Assembly: GCA_930367215.1 (NCBI GenBank)
Contig: OV884056.1
Span: 39,680,308-39,744,307, forward strand
From: Pollenia angustigena
Lineage: Eukaryota > Arthropoda > Insecta > Diptera > Polleniidae
Direction: 5' to 3'
Length of the DNA: 64,000 nucleotides
The translations under genes were made by a program, and so were the position numbers. Positions within the stretch are counted from its first letter, which is position 1. Every line of letters begins with the position of its first letter. This document shows positions 10,489 through 21,729 of this stretch, piece by piece. The notes beneath the pieces are model-generated. The model did not search any database and had not been told where the DNA came from. It worked only from the letters and a program-made list of their open reading frames with translations.

Positions 10489-11646
10489 CAGTGTTGCCAA
10501 TTTAGCCATTTAGTGGCTAGATTTAGCCATTTTTCACCCTGTTAAGCCATTAAAAAATTAGTTTAGCCATTAGCCATTTTTTTTAAGTCATTTTTCAACT
10601 TGTTTAGCCATACATTTTTTTTGCCGTTTTTTTTAAAAAATAATAATTTTTATTTTATAATAAAAATTTATAAAATTAAAATAAACATTTTTAACAATAA
10701 AACGCCTTGAATTTAAATTACAACTTTTATAAATCTTAAAAATCGCAATTAACTATGATGATTAAACATCTTTCAAAATAAATGAACAGTATTCCAATAT
10801 TAAATTTATAAAATAGATCAACCCAAACATCGCTGTTTCTTTCTGGTTGCAAGTATTACAATAAAGGGATGCAGGCGGCAACAAATTTTTTTTAAAAATT
10901 TCAGAATTGACTATAAAGTTTCTCTCATTTTCATGGTCTAATGCTGAAGTACAAAGGGGATTTAGCCAAGTAAACATCGTTTAGGTTTTATTTAGGAACC
11001 GCTTATTCGATTTTATCAATTTGGTAAATATTTTTACCATAACAATAAAGTTTTTACACCACAATAGTAACACTTATAAATATTGGTCCGAAGCCCACCT
11101 TTAAGTATACCGAAAGAAAGTGATTCTGAGTCCAATTAACGATGTTTGTCCGGCTGGCTGGCTGTCCATGTAAATCTTGTGCGCAAAGTATAGGCGCAAT
11201 TTTGGAGATTATTTGATAAAATTTGGTAGTGTTTGGTGGTGTAGGGTATTATATAGTCGGGGTTGACCGACTATACTTTCTTCCTTGTTTTTTATTGTAA
11301 ATCTGGACTCAAAAGGTTGGGTAAATGTTGTCGTGATTATGATTTACCTTCAAATTATTAAAAACTAATAGGCACGAGTGATTCCTTTGAAATAAACACT
11401 AACGACATCGAATTAATTGATGATTTAATTTTTTAAATATCTATCAAAATACGACTTTACTTTTATTCTTATTTAACAAATTGATCTTAACTTACAATTG
11501 CATCGTAAACAACTTCAATTAAATTAATTTTTCTGTTTTGTTATTGAATTTTAATGTGTTTTATTAAAAAAAAAATTTTAGCCCATTTTTAGCCATTTTT
11601 TTCAGTAAATTTAGCCATTTTTGGTTACCAAGTTATGGCAACACTT
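10489..11646. mobile_element. hAT element in a coding relic, 8-bp duplication
   Basis: Terminal repeats CAGTGTTGCCA (left) and AAGTGTTGCCA (right, opposite strand) are bounded by a perfect 8-bp duplication ATAAAGAT (10481-10488, 11647-11654). Both ends carry arrays of TTTAGCCATTT words (10495-10620 and 11578-11625). No transposase is encoded, so this is a nonautonomous hAT derivative. An R3 fragment lies inside at about 11060-11300. The host sequence on both sides is in one reading frame once the element and one duplication copy are removed. Confidence 0.85.
11060..11300 (+). repeat. Repeat family R3 copy inside the hAT
   Basis: Contains GGCTGGCTGGCTGTCCATGT and ends GTAGGGTATTATATAGTCGG ... 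GACTATACTTTCTTCC. It matches 6303-6660 and 2440-2680 on the other strand. R3 is a short noncoding dispersed repeat of unassigned class. Confidence 0.5.
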
Positions 11647-11654
11647 ATAAAGAT

Positions 11655-11760
11655 ATTACATGTAGTAAATATAAATGCAGACCAGAAAATCCCGAAAGCG
11701 AAGATGAAGAAAAATATAGTGGTGGCATTTTCACCCATGTATATAATAAAATCCTTTTTA
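11655..11760 (+). pseudogene. Continuation of the coding relic after the hAT
   Basis: Read in frame with 10440-10488 across the removed hAT element, this gives ITCSKYKCRPENPESEDEEK and on for about 30 residues without a stop. That supports a common origin for the two sides. It then fades into noncoding sequence. Confidence 0.4.
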
Positions 11761-11819
11761 AACATGACTTTGTTTGTTACTTCATTAAATTGGTTCTACT
11801 GTTATATTCGACAGGTTTA

Positions 11820-12244
11820 GAAAATCAGATTATCTATTTAAGATCTAAGAAAATCTTGGATGCGGGAACCTATAACCCGTAACCACTTCTTAGAACTAAT
11901 TATTTGTTAAGTTAAATTTACTTATCTTTTTTTCTGAGTGTATGAAAATTTTTTTTCGGTCACTCCATCTCTCACCAAAAGTCAAATCCAAGAAATCGTT
12001 CACATCGGTCCACCCGTTTGGCTGTAATTAATTTTGGCCAAAAAATGGAGTAAATTTCCTATAGTACAATAGTAAATAATGGACCAATCTTTATGAAATT
12101 TAGTTGTATAATTTTTAGTCATATTAAACAAATATGGGCAAAATTTAATGACAATCGTTGCATTACGACCCTTCCCCCTTTTATGATTTTTTGTTTATTT
12201 AACAGAAATATAAATTAATTAGTATTGTGGTTATTTTGTTGAAC
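11820..12244. other. Decayed dispersed-repeat sequence
   Basis: Segments such as GTAAATAATGGACCAATC resemble the 'flank of prediction' blocks of fly dispersed repeats (compare R2). Nothing coding is seen. The word GATGCGGGAACCTAT at about 11858 also occurs at about 21313. Confidence 0.3.
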
Positions 12245-12540
12245 TATTTATGGGTTTTAATCCAAATTTTTAATATTTTTAATTAGGCTTAAGTTCATCA
12301 AATTTAATTTTCATTAAATTATTTTTATGAAGAAAGGAATTTTACAACATGAAAATTAATTAAAATTTACTGATAATTTTTCATTCTTGACTCAATCTGG
12401 GCTCGAACCCAGGCGTTTTTACGGACAGGTTACCCTGACATGTTTCGATTGCAACCACTCAATCTCCTCAGAGGGCTTGCCGTTTAACACTCGCAGCCAT
12501 TGACGACTGCTGACGTCATTAGTCAAACATCAATCCTTAA
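12245..12540 (-). mobile_element. tRNA-derived SINE, family S1
   Basis: On the minus strand the head contains an A-box-like ATTGAGTGGTTGCAATCG and a B-box-like GGGTTCGAGCCCAG. A body TTTTCATGTTGTAAAATTCC and a tail ending near TTTGGATTAAAA follow. The copy at 46300-46550 aligns over the same length. The GAGTGGTTGC A box is of tRNA-Ser/Leu type. SINEs are transcribed by RNA polymerase III and moved by LINE enzymes; nothing indicates that this copy is active. Confidence 0.75.
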
Positions 12541-12714
12541 ACCAAATTGTATTTAACCTTTGGTAGATCGAAATTTGCTTTGAATGATTATCTATTTTAA
12601 TTCATTTACATGTTCTGCCTTTACTTCTGTTTTTTCCGTACTTTTGTCAAGAATTCTTCTTGAAGTTCAAAGTACACATTTTTGTTTTGTTTTTTAATTT
12701 TTTTGTCTTTCTTT

Positions 12715-12790
12715 TTCTTGCTGACCTTTTCAGCATTTAATGAAAATTAAATTTGATAAACTTAAGCCTAATTAAAAATATTAGAAATAT
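12715..12790 (+). mobile_element. S1 SINE tail fragment
   Basis: Matches the last part of the S1 SINE (TTTAATGAAAATTAAATTTG, then ACTTAAGCCTAATTAAAAAT). Only the tail is present, as expected of a 5'-truncated insertion or a decayed copy. Confidence 0.55.
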
Positions 12791-12839
12791 AAATTTTCAC
12801 ATTTATGTACAATTCTAGCCCTCCCGAGCCGATAGTGCT

Positions 12840-13105
12840 GGATATTGAAATCTTAAGCTGCTAAGGTTAGCAAGAAAGAAAATGTTTCCTTTTTTGTTAA
12901 GTCTTTTGAAAGTGTTTGTGTTTTTAACAGATGAACAAAAAATATAGACAGACGGATATGGCTTAATCGACTTACAATTACGCAAGGACCCCAAATGTAT
13001 ATATGTACTTTAATGGTTCTTAGATGAAGAGTAAAAAAGTTTGACACATTATGACAAACTTAGTATACCCTCATTCACCACTACATTGGTGGAGGGAGTT
13101 TTAGC
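12840..13105 (-). repeat. Repeat family R2 fragment
   Basis: Contains GACAGACGGATATGGCTTAA, a 'gacttacaattacgcaagga' block and GACAAACTTAGTATACCCTC, then a GGTGGAGGG end. All are opposite-strand matches to the left half of the R2 copy at 46564. Its right half is missing. Confidence 0.6.
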
Positions 13106-13697
13106 TACCCTAGTGCATTTATGCATGAATACGTCTTTATGTAAACTATAGAAATTTACATGAATTGTGGTTTTAGATTTAGGTCAAAAATAATTTTATT
13201 TTAAACCAACAAAATTTCTAAAGAATCTTTGTAACCACGAAAAATGTATACAAACGTATTTATAAAAGTTCTTTAAGAAAAACCGCGTAAGTACAAATAA
13301 GTTAAGTTATTAAAAACTAAACTTGTATAGAGTGGAAAATAATATGCTAAACAGTTCATTCATAACTGAAATAATAGAAAAGTTGAGCAGAAGTTAAATT
13401 AAAATTTTTGAAAAATATATGATATTCATTACTCTGTGGGTTAGAAAACGTTTGATAATGTTAATTATGGCAAAGATACAATTTAATTAAAAAGGAAAAT
13501 TAATAACAGCCGTACCGAATGTCGCAAACACAACATTATCAGTTGATGTATAACATGAAACGTATACATACTATTTATACGTTGTAAATAAATAAATATT
13601 AGTCATACGTCTAAGTATTTGGAAATAGTATAAAGAGAGTAAAAAATAATTTCTCTTATATAATAACACAGTACGTATACTTAATATGAAACATTAA
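13106..13697. other. AT-rich DNA, nothing recognised
   Basis: No coding region or element end was seen. Confidence 0.4.
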
Positions 13698-13971
13698 GGC
13701 CCTGAATTTGTAAAACGCAACGCAATCCCAAAAATAACATTGAAAGCAAAAACAATGTCAAAAATTTTTAAAAATTTTGTTGTTGCTTTCTACAGAAATA
13801 CATATTGCGTTTAAAAATTATCAACGCCACAAGATATGCAGCGTTTAAAATTTAAAAATTCAATATTCATTACAATAGAAAATAACAACAAAATTATGAA
13901 ATATTTTCGATTTTGTTTTTGCTTTCAATATTATTTTTGGCGTTGCTTTTGCGTTTTACAAATTTAGGGCC
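13698..13971. mobile_element. 274-bp MITE, GGCCCT ends, TAA duplication
   Basis: Left end GGCCCTGAATTTGTAAAACG; right end on the opposite strand GGCCCTAAATTTGTAAAACG, one mismatch in 20. The repeats extend about 60 bp with small gaps (both sides contain TTGAAAGCAAAAAC). TAA flanks both sides (13695-13697, 13972-13974). This fits a PIF/Harbinger-type nonautonomous element. Confidence 0.8.
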
Positions 13972-13974
13972 TAA

Positions 13975-14932
13975 ATATAAAAAAATCAGTGTACGAAAAT
14001 TTGTTGAAAATTTGTTTGCGTACTGTAGACAAACACAGAAACAATATCTAATTTTAGTGTTTGTGTATATTTTTACAATATGAAAACCATACTTATTTTT
14101 TTTAAAGCAAGTAAAAAACGTAACGTAGCGTACTGTGTTTCGTTCGAAACCAGTTCAAAGAATATGTATATTTTAGCATTCCTACTATATTTATAATCCG
14201 AACTCTCGATAGTTCATACTATCCCGTAATCCGGACAAGTCAGTATTTCGAACAGCTTAGAAACTTTAACTCTGTAGCTCGGGAGAGTGTTTTTTTCTAG
14301 TAACTCTTCCAACTGCAAGATGGATTCATAGTTACGAGAAGTAGGATGCAGGTAGAAAAATATCAAAAGATAGATTTACCTTAATGCCGTTCGCACGCGC
14401 ATCTGGATCTCATTAGTTGCCGCTTCTTGTAATTGAAAAGTCAGAAAAGGCTAGATCATTTAAAAAGGAAGACTCCCTGTTGTGTATTCGTAAATCTATT
14501 AAAATCCATTGGTTTTTGGTATTGGACAGTACTGAAAGATGTAAAAGTCATTAAATATACAATATGTAGTTTTTTTTTTTTTTGTTTAGCCCTCTGGGAC
14601 AAAATATTATTAACTTTATCTGTTCTTAACCCTTCCGCTAATATCTACTTTTCTGAAATAGATACTATGCGGCGATAAAGTTAAATCGATAACTGCAAAC
14701 AAAATGTTCAAAACAATGTTTCAAAATTAGAAGCAAGCGAACTTTTTTCAAAAATTATTTTTTGGGCTGAAAAAAGAAAAGCGGCGAAAGAAGAAATATT
14801 ATTTTCAAGCAAATTTAAAAATAGAGCAGATAAATTATGTACACGAAGATATGTGTTTTAGATGAAAATAAGCTCATATATCAACACAAATATTTTTATA
14901 TATATCATTTTAGTATAAGTCTTAAGTCTATA
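13975..14932. other. AT-rich DNA, nothing recognised
   Basis: An 81-codon frame at 14433-14678 has no recognisable domain and includes a poly-T derived run of F. Treated as chance. Confidence 0.4.
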
Positions 14933-15081
14933 GTGCACGGAATGTAAGAAGCCATAAGCGCATGCCGTTCTGACGTAATTTTGACGTCTTTACAAAGCCA
15001 CAATAGCCAGTTCATGTTGTGCTATGACGACAAAATTATGTCAGAAGCACATGCGCATGTGGCTTCTTACATTCCGTGTTC
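14933..15081. mobile_element. 149-bp near-palindromic MITE flanked by TA
   Basis: Arms of about 57 bp pair over nearly the whole element. The left starts GTGCACGGAATGTAAGAAGC and the right, on the opposite strand, GAACACGGAATGTAAGAAGC. Matching TA dinucleotides flank it (14931-14932, 15082-15083). The GC content is higher than that of the surroundings. Confidence 0.75.
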
Positions 15082-15083
15082 TA

Positions 15084-15844
15084 TAGGCTTTACATATTTT
15101 CTCTAAATTAATTAAATGCAAATGAATTCTATATTCTTTTGAGTAAGATCAATCCATTATTTTACGTAGACAACAAATGTTCTCCAAGAGTAAGACTTTA
15201 AGAATGACAGTGGCAACACAAAAAGAGTTTTTGCTTAAATGAATGAAAATTTAACTTTTTTCCCTGCTTTTTACAAAGATTATTTGGGTATCGAAAATAA
15301 GCCAAATAAATCACTAACAAACAAATTACTATTTCATCTCTTGCGCATGGCTTTTGATATTATATCGACTACATGGGGTGAATATATTCATTGTACGCAA
15401 AGAAGTATTATCCTGAAGGAAACCTGGGTGCAAGTGTCTCCAAATCACCAGTTTTGTCAACTATATTGGTGACATTGTCAACGAAGTGTCTACACTACAG
15501 TACATTTGACACTTTATTTTGATTTAATATGAAAAAAAGGTTGAAGTAATAATAAAAAAAGATTGTTATGATTTCGTATTCTTACAAAAAGTGTAGAATA
15601 CTTTTACTAGAATGTACTAGCGACTCTCTGGTTCCAATGTCTACATATGTTCCCAAAGGAACAACCTAGTCAGCAGTGCCAACTTCAGTAGTAGATTTTC
15701 AATGACGCGCACATGATAAATGTATATTGTAAATAAAATTACCTGGGGTATAATAAGTCACTAGTACTGGTGAGTACTAGTGAGTGAATCAGTACAGATT
15801 CACTAGTGACATTTCTTGCAGGGTATAAACAGAACCATTATATC
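15084..15844. other. AT-rich DNA, nothing recognised
   Basis: A 77-codon frame (15239-15472) shows no known motif. A short direct/inverted cluster of CACTAGT words (CTAGTACTGGTGAGTACTAG) lies at about 15761-15800. Confidence 0.35.
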
Positions 15845-16310
15845 CATAATTCCTAGAGGGAAGCGAACTGATACGAAAATAGTCTTGTGATAGGTCTTTG
15901 GTGGTAGGGACGGGTTCTATTTCTAACACTTTATATGGATAAGACCTATCACTTTTACAAAGGATTGTCATAGGAGGGGGTCAATTCACACTATTTGACC
16001 AGTTACACATATATTCTCAATGAACGTATTAAGTGTTAGTTACAACAATGTGATATTATTTCAATATATGATATAATTTCAGTTTCAGATCTAGAACTAA
16101 ATTTATGAACCAAATTTAAGAAAGTTTCAAAAAATTGGTCACACCACCAGTGATGACTGTACTGTAATTCACTACTTTTTCTTGTTCTTCATATACCAGT
16201 TTAATGTTTGGTTCTCCTTTCACTGGTCATAAGTTCTATCTTTTTGAACTTGTTCTATTTTCACAAATCATAGGACCAGTCTGTTGGAACAATTGAAACA
16301 AATTTTTGTA
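15845..16310 (+). repeat. Repeat family R1, copy 2 (uninterrupted)
   Basis: Best uninterrupted copy of R1: TAGAGGGAAGCGAACTGATA, GTGATAGGTCTTTGGTGG, GACTGTACTGTAATTCACTA and CTCCTTTCACTGGTCAT appear in the order seen at 724-1520. Because it lacks the 905-1310 segment, it shows that segment to be an insertion in copy 1. Noncoding. Confidence 0.6.
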
Positions 16311-16424
16311 AAAGTAGTTGGAGGATTGAGTTATTTAGCAGCGACAGTAAAAAAGCCAATATTTCTTACATACATCCTCGAACTCACGAAGCTTCTGATC
16401 GGCCCAATATAAAATATTAAAGTC

Positions 16425-18200
16425 AAAAAGTAATTTCAATTTTTGGGAATACAAAATTTTTTTTTTTTTTTTTTTTAATTTCAAAAGATTTTGTTATTCG
16501 TGCTTAATTCCCAGTTTTTATTCTTGATCAAAACACTTGAAATTTATTGTTGATGGGATAAGCTATTCCTATGCATTTCACTGGTTGCTTAGGCCAGATC
16601 ATCAGGAAACTTCATCCATTAAGATTTTAGAAAAACTAAAGATATTAAACCAAATAAAACTGTTAAACGTATAAGACTTATAGCAACAGTTTTACTTGTA
16701 ACAATATCAAAGCTTTAACAATCTTTTGAAATTAAAATATTAAAGTATTGAATAATTAGTATGCACAATATGGTCCTTTTTATGTTACAAACATCAGTAC
16801 AAGAACTGTGTGTTTACCATACTTAAACAAGTTTTTAAAAAAAATAATAAACTGAAAATAAAATAAAACACCAAATAAAAGAAAAGACTTTAGAAGAACC
16901 AACCCGTTCTTGGTTTGGGATTGTCACCCACTAATTTATTCATTCTTTCTATGATTACAATGAGTCTTATGCTTATGTTTAATTATGTAAAATCAGCAAT
17001 TTACAATATTTTGCTGATTTGAATTGAATATTATAAACTTACTAATCGTTCTATATCAACCGTTGCATTTTTTGGTATTGTGACCGAGACTACAAACTTA
17101 TTGGTTTTATTTTAACAGTTGCAATTCTTGGAATTGCGACCGTAAAATAATTTTGATTTATATTGTTAATTCGGAAATGGATTTGGATTGCATACTTTTT
17201 TATTTATTGCTTATAATGATATTTATGAAATTATAAATAATATCTGTCTGTATGTGAGTGTTTGTGTTTGTATATGCAACTCAAGCGGAAAATTCCTTGA
17301 CCTCAAAATAGCTGTGGTGATTTAGGTTATAAAATCACGATTACTGTTAACCTATTTTAAGTTGGCTTCACCCGTTATTTCTGAATATTTTGTAAATAAT
17401 TCAATGCTTGCCAGTATTTATTTTAATACAACTTTACCATTTATTACTTGAACCTTATTTTAGTCAAAATGTATATAAGTCAATTTTCTTCGAAACTATC
17501 TCTAATTTTGTAAGCAATGTTTTAAAAATGTGATAAAATATGCGCTTGAATATACTTGTACTTGTATCGTTATTAATATAAATGTCTTGTCTATTTAAGT
17601 ATGTATGCATGTATATTAGACCGACTCACAAATTATGGTGTTTGTGTTACACAGTTATAAGCAAACAACGAGTAGGACAAGTGCGATTGTTTGACGACTT
17701 TCAAAATACATTAAAATCATGAAATGGAGACACAACCAGAGATTAAATAAAATAAAAAGATATTTGTGTCCAAATTACTAAGGTATTTTACCAGATCGGG
17801 GATTATATGATTACGATTAGTTTTTCTAAAATTTTTTTTGGATGAAGTTCCCTGACGATCTGGCCTAAGCAACCAGTGAAATTCGCATAGGATTATCATA
17901 GCTTATCCCATCAACAATACATTTCAGTGTTTTTTATCATGAATTAAAATTGGGATTTAAGCACGAATAACAAAATCTTTTGAAATTAAAATTTTGTATT
18001 CCCAAATATTGAAATTACTTTTTAGTTTTTCTAAAATCTTTATGGATGAAGTTTCCTGATTATCTGGCCTAAGCAACCAGTGAAATGCGTATAGGAATAG
18101 TTTATCCCATCAACAATAAATTTCAAGTGTTTTTATCAATAATAAAAACTGGGAATTAAGCACGAATATCAAAATCTTTTGAAAAAAAAAAAAAAAAAAT
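16425..18200. mobile_element. Long inverted-repeat element with a duplicated right arm
   Basis: The left arm (16425-16640) is the reverse complement of two consecutive right-arm units, 17818-18022 and 18023-18200. Each right-arm unit runs from AGTTTTTCTAAAAT through TCTGGCCTAAGCAACCAGTG, a CTTATCCCATCAACAATA block and AAGCACGAATA to AATCTTTTGAAA. The two units are about 205 bp and direct repeats of one another. The second ends in a poly-A run (18184-18199); the left arm carries the matching poly-T (16458-16474). The 1.2-kb interior has no recognisable coding sequence. This looks foldback-like; target duplications not found. Confidence 0.6.
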
Positions 18201-18213
18201 TTATAATTCCTTT

Positions 18214-18520
18214 AACAATATTATTGTCACCGACAACTTTTATGGTTGAATTAGTTCTCAATCAAGAAGCCACAACCATATAATGGTTGCCTCCGAACAT
18301 GTTATGGTCAAAAATAACTAAAACATGTTTAACACTTATAATAGCATGGTTGGTTTTCAACCATAGCTGTTGCTCTTGGAAAAGAGTAAAATACTATTGT
18401 TAATTTTAAACCATATTATTATCATATTTAACCATAACATGTTAAGAGGCAACCATAATATGGTTCTAGATGGAAGACTAGTTCAACCATAATATGGTTT
18501 TAGGTGACAATAATATGGTT
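18214..18520. mobile_element. AACCATAATATGGTT-rich palindromic element
   Basis: Arms of about 90 bp (18214-18310 and 18420-18520) are imperfect reverse complements. Both contain, when read inward, an 'atattattgtcacc' tip, TTATGGTTGAA(T/C)TAGT and ATGGTTGCCTC. The palindromic word AACCATA/TATGGTT recurs more than ten times. A related piece is at 45296-45390. Foldback or MITE of unknown superfamily. Confidence 0.5.
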
Positions 18521-19264
18521 ATATTAACCATAATATGTTTAAAATTTTCTTTAAAAATATTTTTGTTGAAGGTGACCATATTTTTTAACAAGTTAACAGA
18601 AGCGAATAATATTGGCATGAAATATGTCCAGTACTTGCAAGCCGTTAGAATTGAAACTAAGCAAAAACGGTTAAGAAGAAATAAAGTAATCGACCCAAAT
18701 GGCGGCAGCCCTAAAATAAAAATATCTCTTTTTATTCGTTAACATAGCAATTACTACTTAGAATCAAAAACTGGTACGTCTTCTAATGTATTTAAGTATT
18801 ATTTCACAAATAACGTGAAATGAATGTCAAAAGACATGTCAAAAGCATATGAAAAAAACTTGTGCGGAATATCTATGAAACATTTTGATAGAGTTGTACT
18901 CTGTTCACTTTGTGAAAATGTTCCGAAAGGATTCTGGCAACATTTTTTTACAACTGCGAAATAATGTAAGCTGCACTTATTTCACGTGGAATTTTAAGCA
19001 AAAGTAAAAAGTATGAACTTAATATTAAATAAGAAATAAAAAATTAAAAAAAAAAAACAACCGGTTACAGTATTTTATCCATATTTACTTTCTTTTTTTA
19101 TTATATGTGGGATCTGTTTACATACGCAAAACAATGTTGCATACTTTGATGGAACAAAAATAACGTCAAATTGTGCAAACTCGCAAAATAGGTAACATTG
19201 ATACATGCCAAAATGTTCATGTGAAAAAATCTATGCTGCTCAACATTTTTCACATATTTGAACA
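18521..19264. other. AT-rich DNA, nothing recognised
   Basis: An 82-codon frame (18494-18742) lacks recognisable motifs. CACGTG-like words flank about 18815 and 18985 but no clean inverted repeat or duplication was found. Confidence 0.35.
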
Positions 19265-19272
19265 GTGTATAG

Positions 19273-20670
19273 TAGAGCGACTCACCAAAAAAAGTGCTCG
19301 ATGTACCCTCATAAAAATAAACCTTGGACTTTTTTAAGATGACATTTTAAATATTTCGGCTCCAGCTTTGACCTCTCGTGAGCTGGACCAGTTTGAAAAA
19401 GGGTCTATTTTTTATGTTTTGTTAATTTGTGAATCTGTTCCCTTACCAACATATACAAAATGGGTATCGTAAGAAAGGTTGTTTTAAGGCGCGCCCAACT
19501 GTATATACAATTTGTCCAAGGACGATCATCCATGTCCTATTTTTTAAGGATTTTCTGTAAAAATAACGGTTTTTGAATTTTTTGTTCGGGGTTGTTTGTA
19601 ATAAAAGTGCCAAATTAACATATTTTATTCTTTAGTCGATTTAATTAAATACGTGTGTCAGCTTTTTTTTAAATTCGTGCTAGTTCGCGTTTTGACAAAA
19701 ATGCAATGGGGTGGTAAACCTTCGTTTTATATAGGGCAATATGGGTATCAAATTTTTTCATTTGCCAAGTACATAATCTTTGTATGTAAATAATTTAGAT
19801 TTTTGCAAATTAGATGCATTTTAGAAGGTGCTCTGGAATATATATAAATGCAATTTTGTAGTAACTCTAATATGATAGCGAATTTAGTTTCTAGATCATG
19901 TATGGATGAAAATAGGACTAAAGAAAGAAAAAACGACTTGAATTTTTTTTATTTGCGAAAAAAAATATGCCGCCAAAAAGTCGTGGATGATTTCTTTTTT
20001 TCTTTCTTTAGTCCCATTTTCATTCATACATGGTCTAGAAACTAAATTTGCTATCATATAAGCGTTACTACAAAATTACAATTATATATATTCCAGAGCA
20101 CCGTGTAAAATGCATCTAATTTGCAAAAACCTAAATTATTTACATACAAAGATGATGTACTTGGCAAAAGAAAAAATTTGATACCCATATTGCCCTTTAT
20201 AAAACGAAGGGTTACCACCCCATTGCATTTTTGTCAAAACGCGAACTAGCGCGAATTTCAAAAAAAGCTGAGACACGTATTTAATTAAATCGACTAAATA
20301 ATAAAACATGTTAATTTGGCACTTATATTACAAACAACCCCGAACAAAAAATTCAAAAACCGTTATTTTTACAGATAATCCGTAAGAAAAAAGGACATGG
20401 ATGATCGTCCTTGGACAAATTGTATAAACAGTTGGACGCGCCTTAAAAAAACCTTTCTTACGATACCCAATTTGTATATGTTGGTAAGGGAACAGATTCA
20501 CAAATTAACAAAACATACAAAAATAGACCCTTTTTCAAACTGGTCCAGCTCACGAGAGGTCAAAGCTGGAGCCGAAATATTTAAAATGTCATCTTAAAAA
20601 AGTCCAAGGTTCATTTTTAGGAGGGTACATCGAGCACGAATTTTGCTTCCATACAACTTGAGTCGCTCTA
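19273..20670. mobile_element. 1.4-kb near-perfect palindromic hAT-like element
   Basis: The left arm 19273-about 19938 and right arm about 19979-20670 are reverse complements over nearly 700 bp with few differences, leaving a spacer of about 40 bp. The tips read TAGAGCGACTCA on both strands. A perfect 8-bp direct repeat GTGTATAG (19265-19272, 20671-20678) marks the insertion. The 8-bp duplication and TAG tip fit hAT. Small frames inside are mirror images and show no transposase. Small differences lie mostly near the tips (right arm has about 12 extra bases by 20640). Confidence 0.9.
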
Positions 20671-20839
20671 GTGTATAGGCTTAAGGTTGGTTAAATTGTC
20701 AAGCCTTGATTTAATAAATAATTTAGCGAAAAAGTCATCACCCTATCAGAATATGCTATACTTTTTGTAAATGGCGGTAAATTTAAGATCTGCTTCAACA
20801 TGTGTGAAGCGAACAGATACAAAAATTACGTCAACAGCA

Positions 20840-21310
20840 AATGGAGCGTTATTCCCTTGAAGAATGCGGAAAAGTGGTTGCGATTCTTCAGCGCAACAAT
20901 ACGTAAATAAGCAGATTAATTGCTTCTGAGGCACAGAAAACCGACCTCTAACATACGAATGGCCATTGATTATGGAGGCCTCATCGGGCCTTTTTTTCGA
21001 AAACGTCATGGGTCAAACGACTACTGTAAATGGCGCTTTCTAGCAATGCTCAATTTCTCCCTTACTTCAACTGGACGAATTGGAAGTGGAAAACATATGG
21101 TTCCAGCAAAATGGAGCAATGACGAATACTACACAACTTGCCATCGAAATTCTCAAGCCTGCATTTTCGTGTCCTCTTATCTCTAGTTTTGGTGATTTGC
21201 ACTGGCCGGTAAGAGAGCCGGATTGTACCGTTCCAGACTTTTTTTACTGAGACTCCTGCAGTCACGAGTCTATATCAACAAGCTTGGGATTCTTGAAGTC
21301 CTGATAGTGA
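20840..21310 (+). pseudogene. Mariner DD41D-like transposase relic
   Basis: Broken transposase in one direction: MERYSLEECGKVVAI near 20841, then a deletion to GPFFFENVMGQTTTVNG (about 20990-21040), QLDELEVENIWFQQNGAM (about 21063-21120), AIEILKPAFSCPLISSFGDL, HWPVREPDCTVPDFF (about 21198-21243) and VYINKLGILE (about 21270). The order matches the intact protein at 48442-49527. The catalytic QQDGAT motif reads QQNGAM here, so the second Asp is Asn. Stops and frameshifts abound and no terminal repeats are visible. Confidence 0.7.
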
Positions 21311-21556
21311 AAATCCGTTAGGGATGCGGGAACCTATCATATTCATAATTAAAGTTTTATAAATCCGTCACCAATTATGGCAACAGCCAGTTGTCCGAAA
21401 TCATTGCTTCTACTTAAGGAAAGAAAACAATCAAAAATGCTACATTGAAAAAAGCAATAACACAAACAGAGATTCAGTAAAGCAAGTGAACGAACTCTTA
21501 ACAAGTTTTATAAAAAAAAATAAGATTTCAAGTGTCACGACATTCCCTTACTACGA

Positions 21557-21724
21557 AGCAGGTTTGTAAGGGAGAAAACTAAAAAACCAACTGATACTAA
21601 CTAACACTCAGTGCGTAAATCACAAGTTCTTATATGCGTTGAATAAAGCGCTCTTTGTGTCGAAAATATATAACTTGGAAGTTATATATAGCGAAACTTT
21701 TACACTTCTCCCTTACAAACGTGC
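21557..21724. repeat. Inverted repeat with central hairpin
   Basis: GTTTGTAAGGGAGAA (about 21560) is mirrored by TTCTCCCTTACAAAC (about 21704). A third inverted word, TCCCTTAC, precedes it at about 21544. Between them, near 21667-21690, is the perfect 11-bp hairpin ATATATAACTT-GG-AAGTTATATAT. Could be a small decayed MITE; no target duplication found. Confidence 0.4.
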
Positions 21725-21729
21725 TTCCT

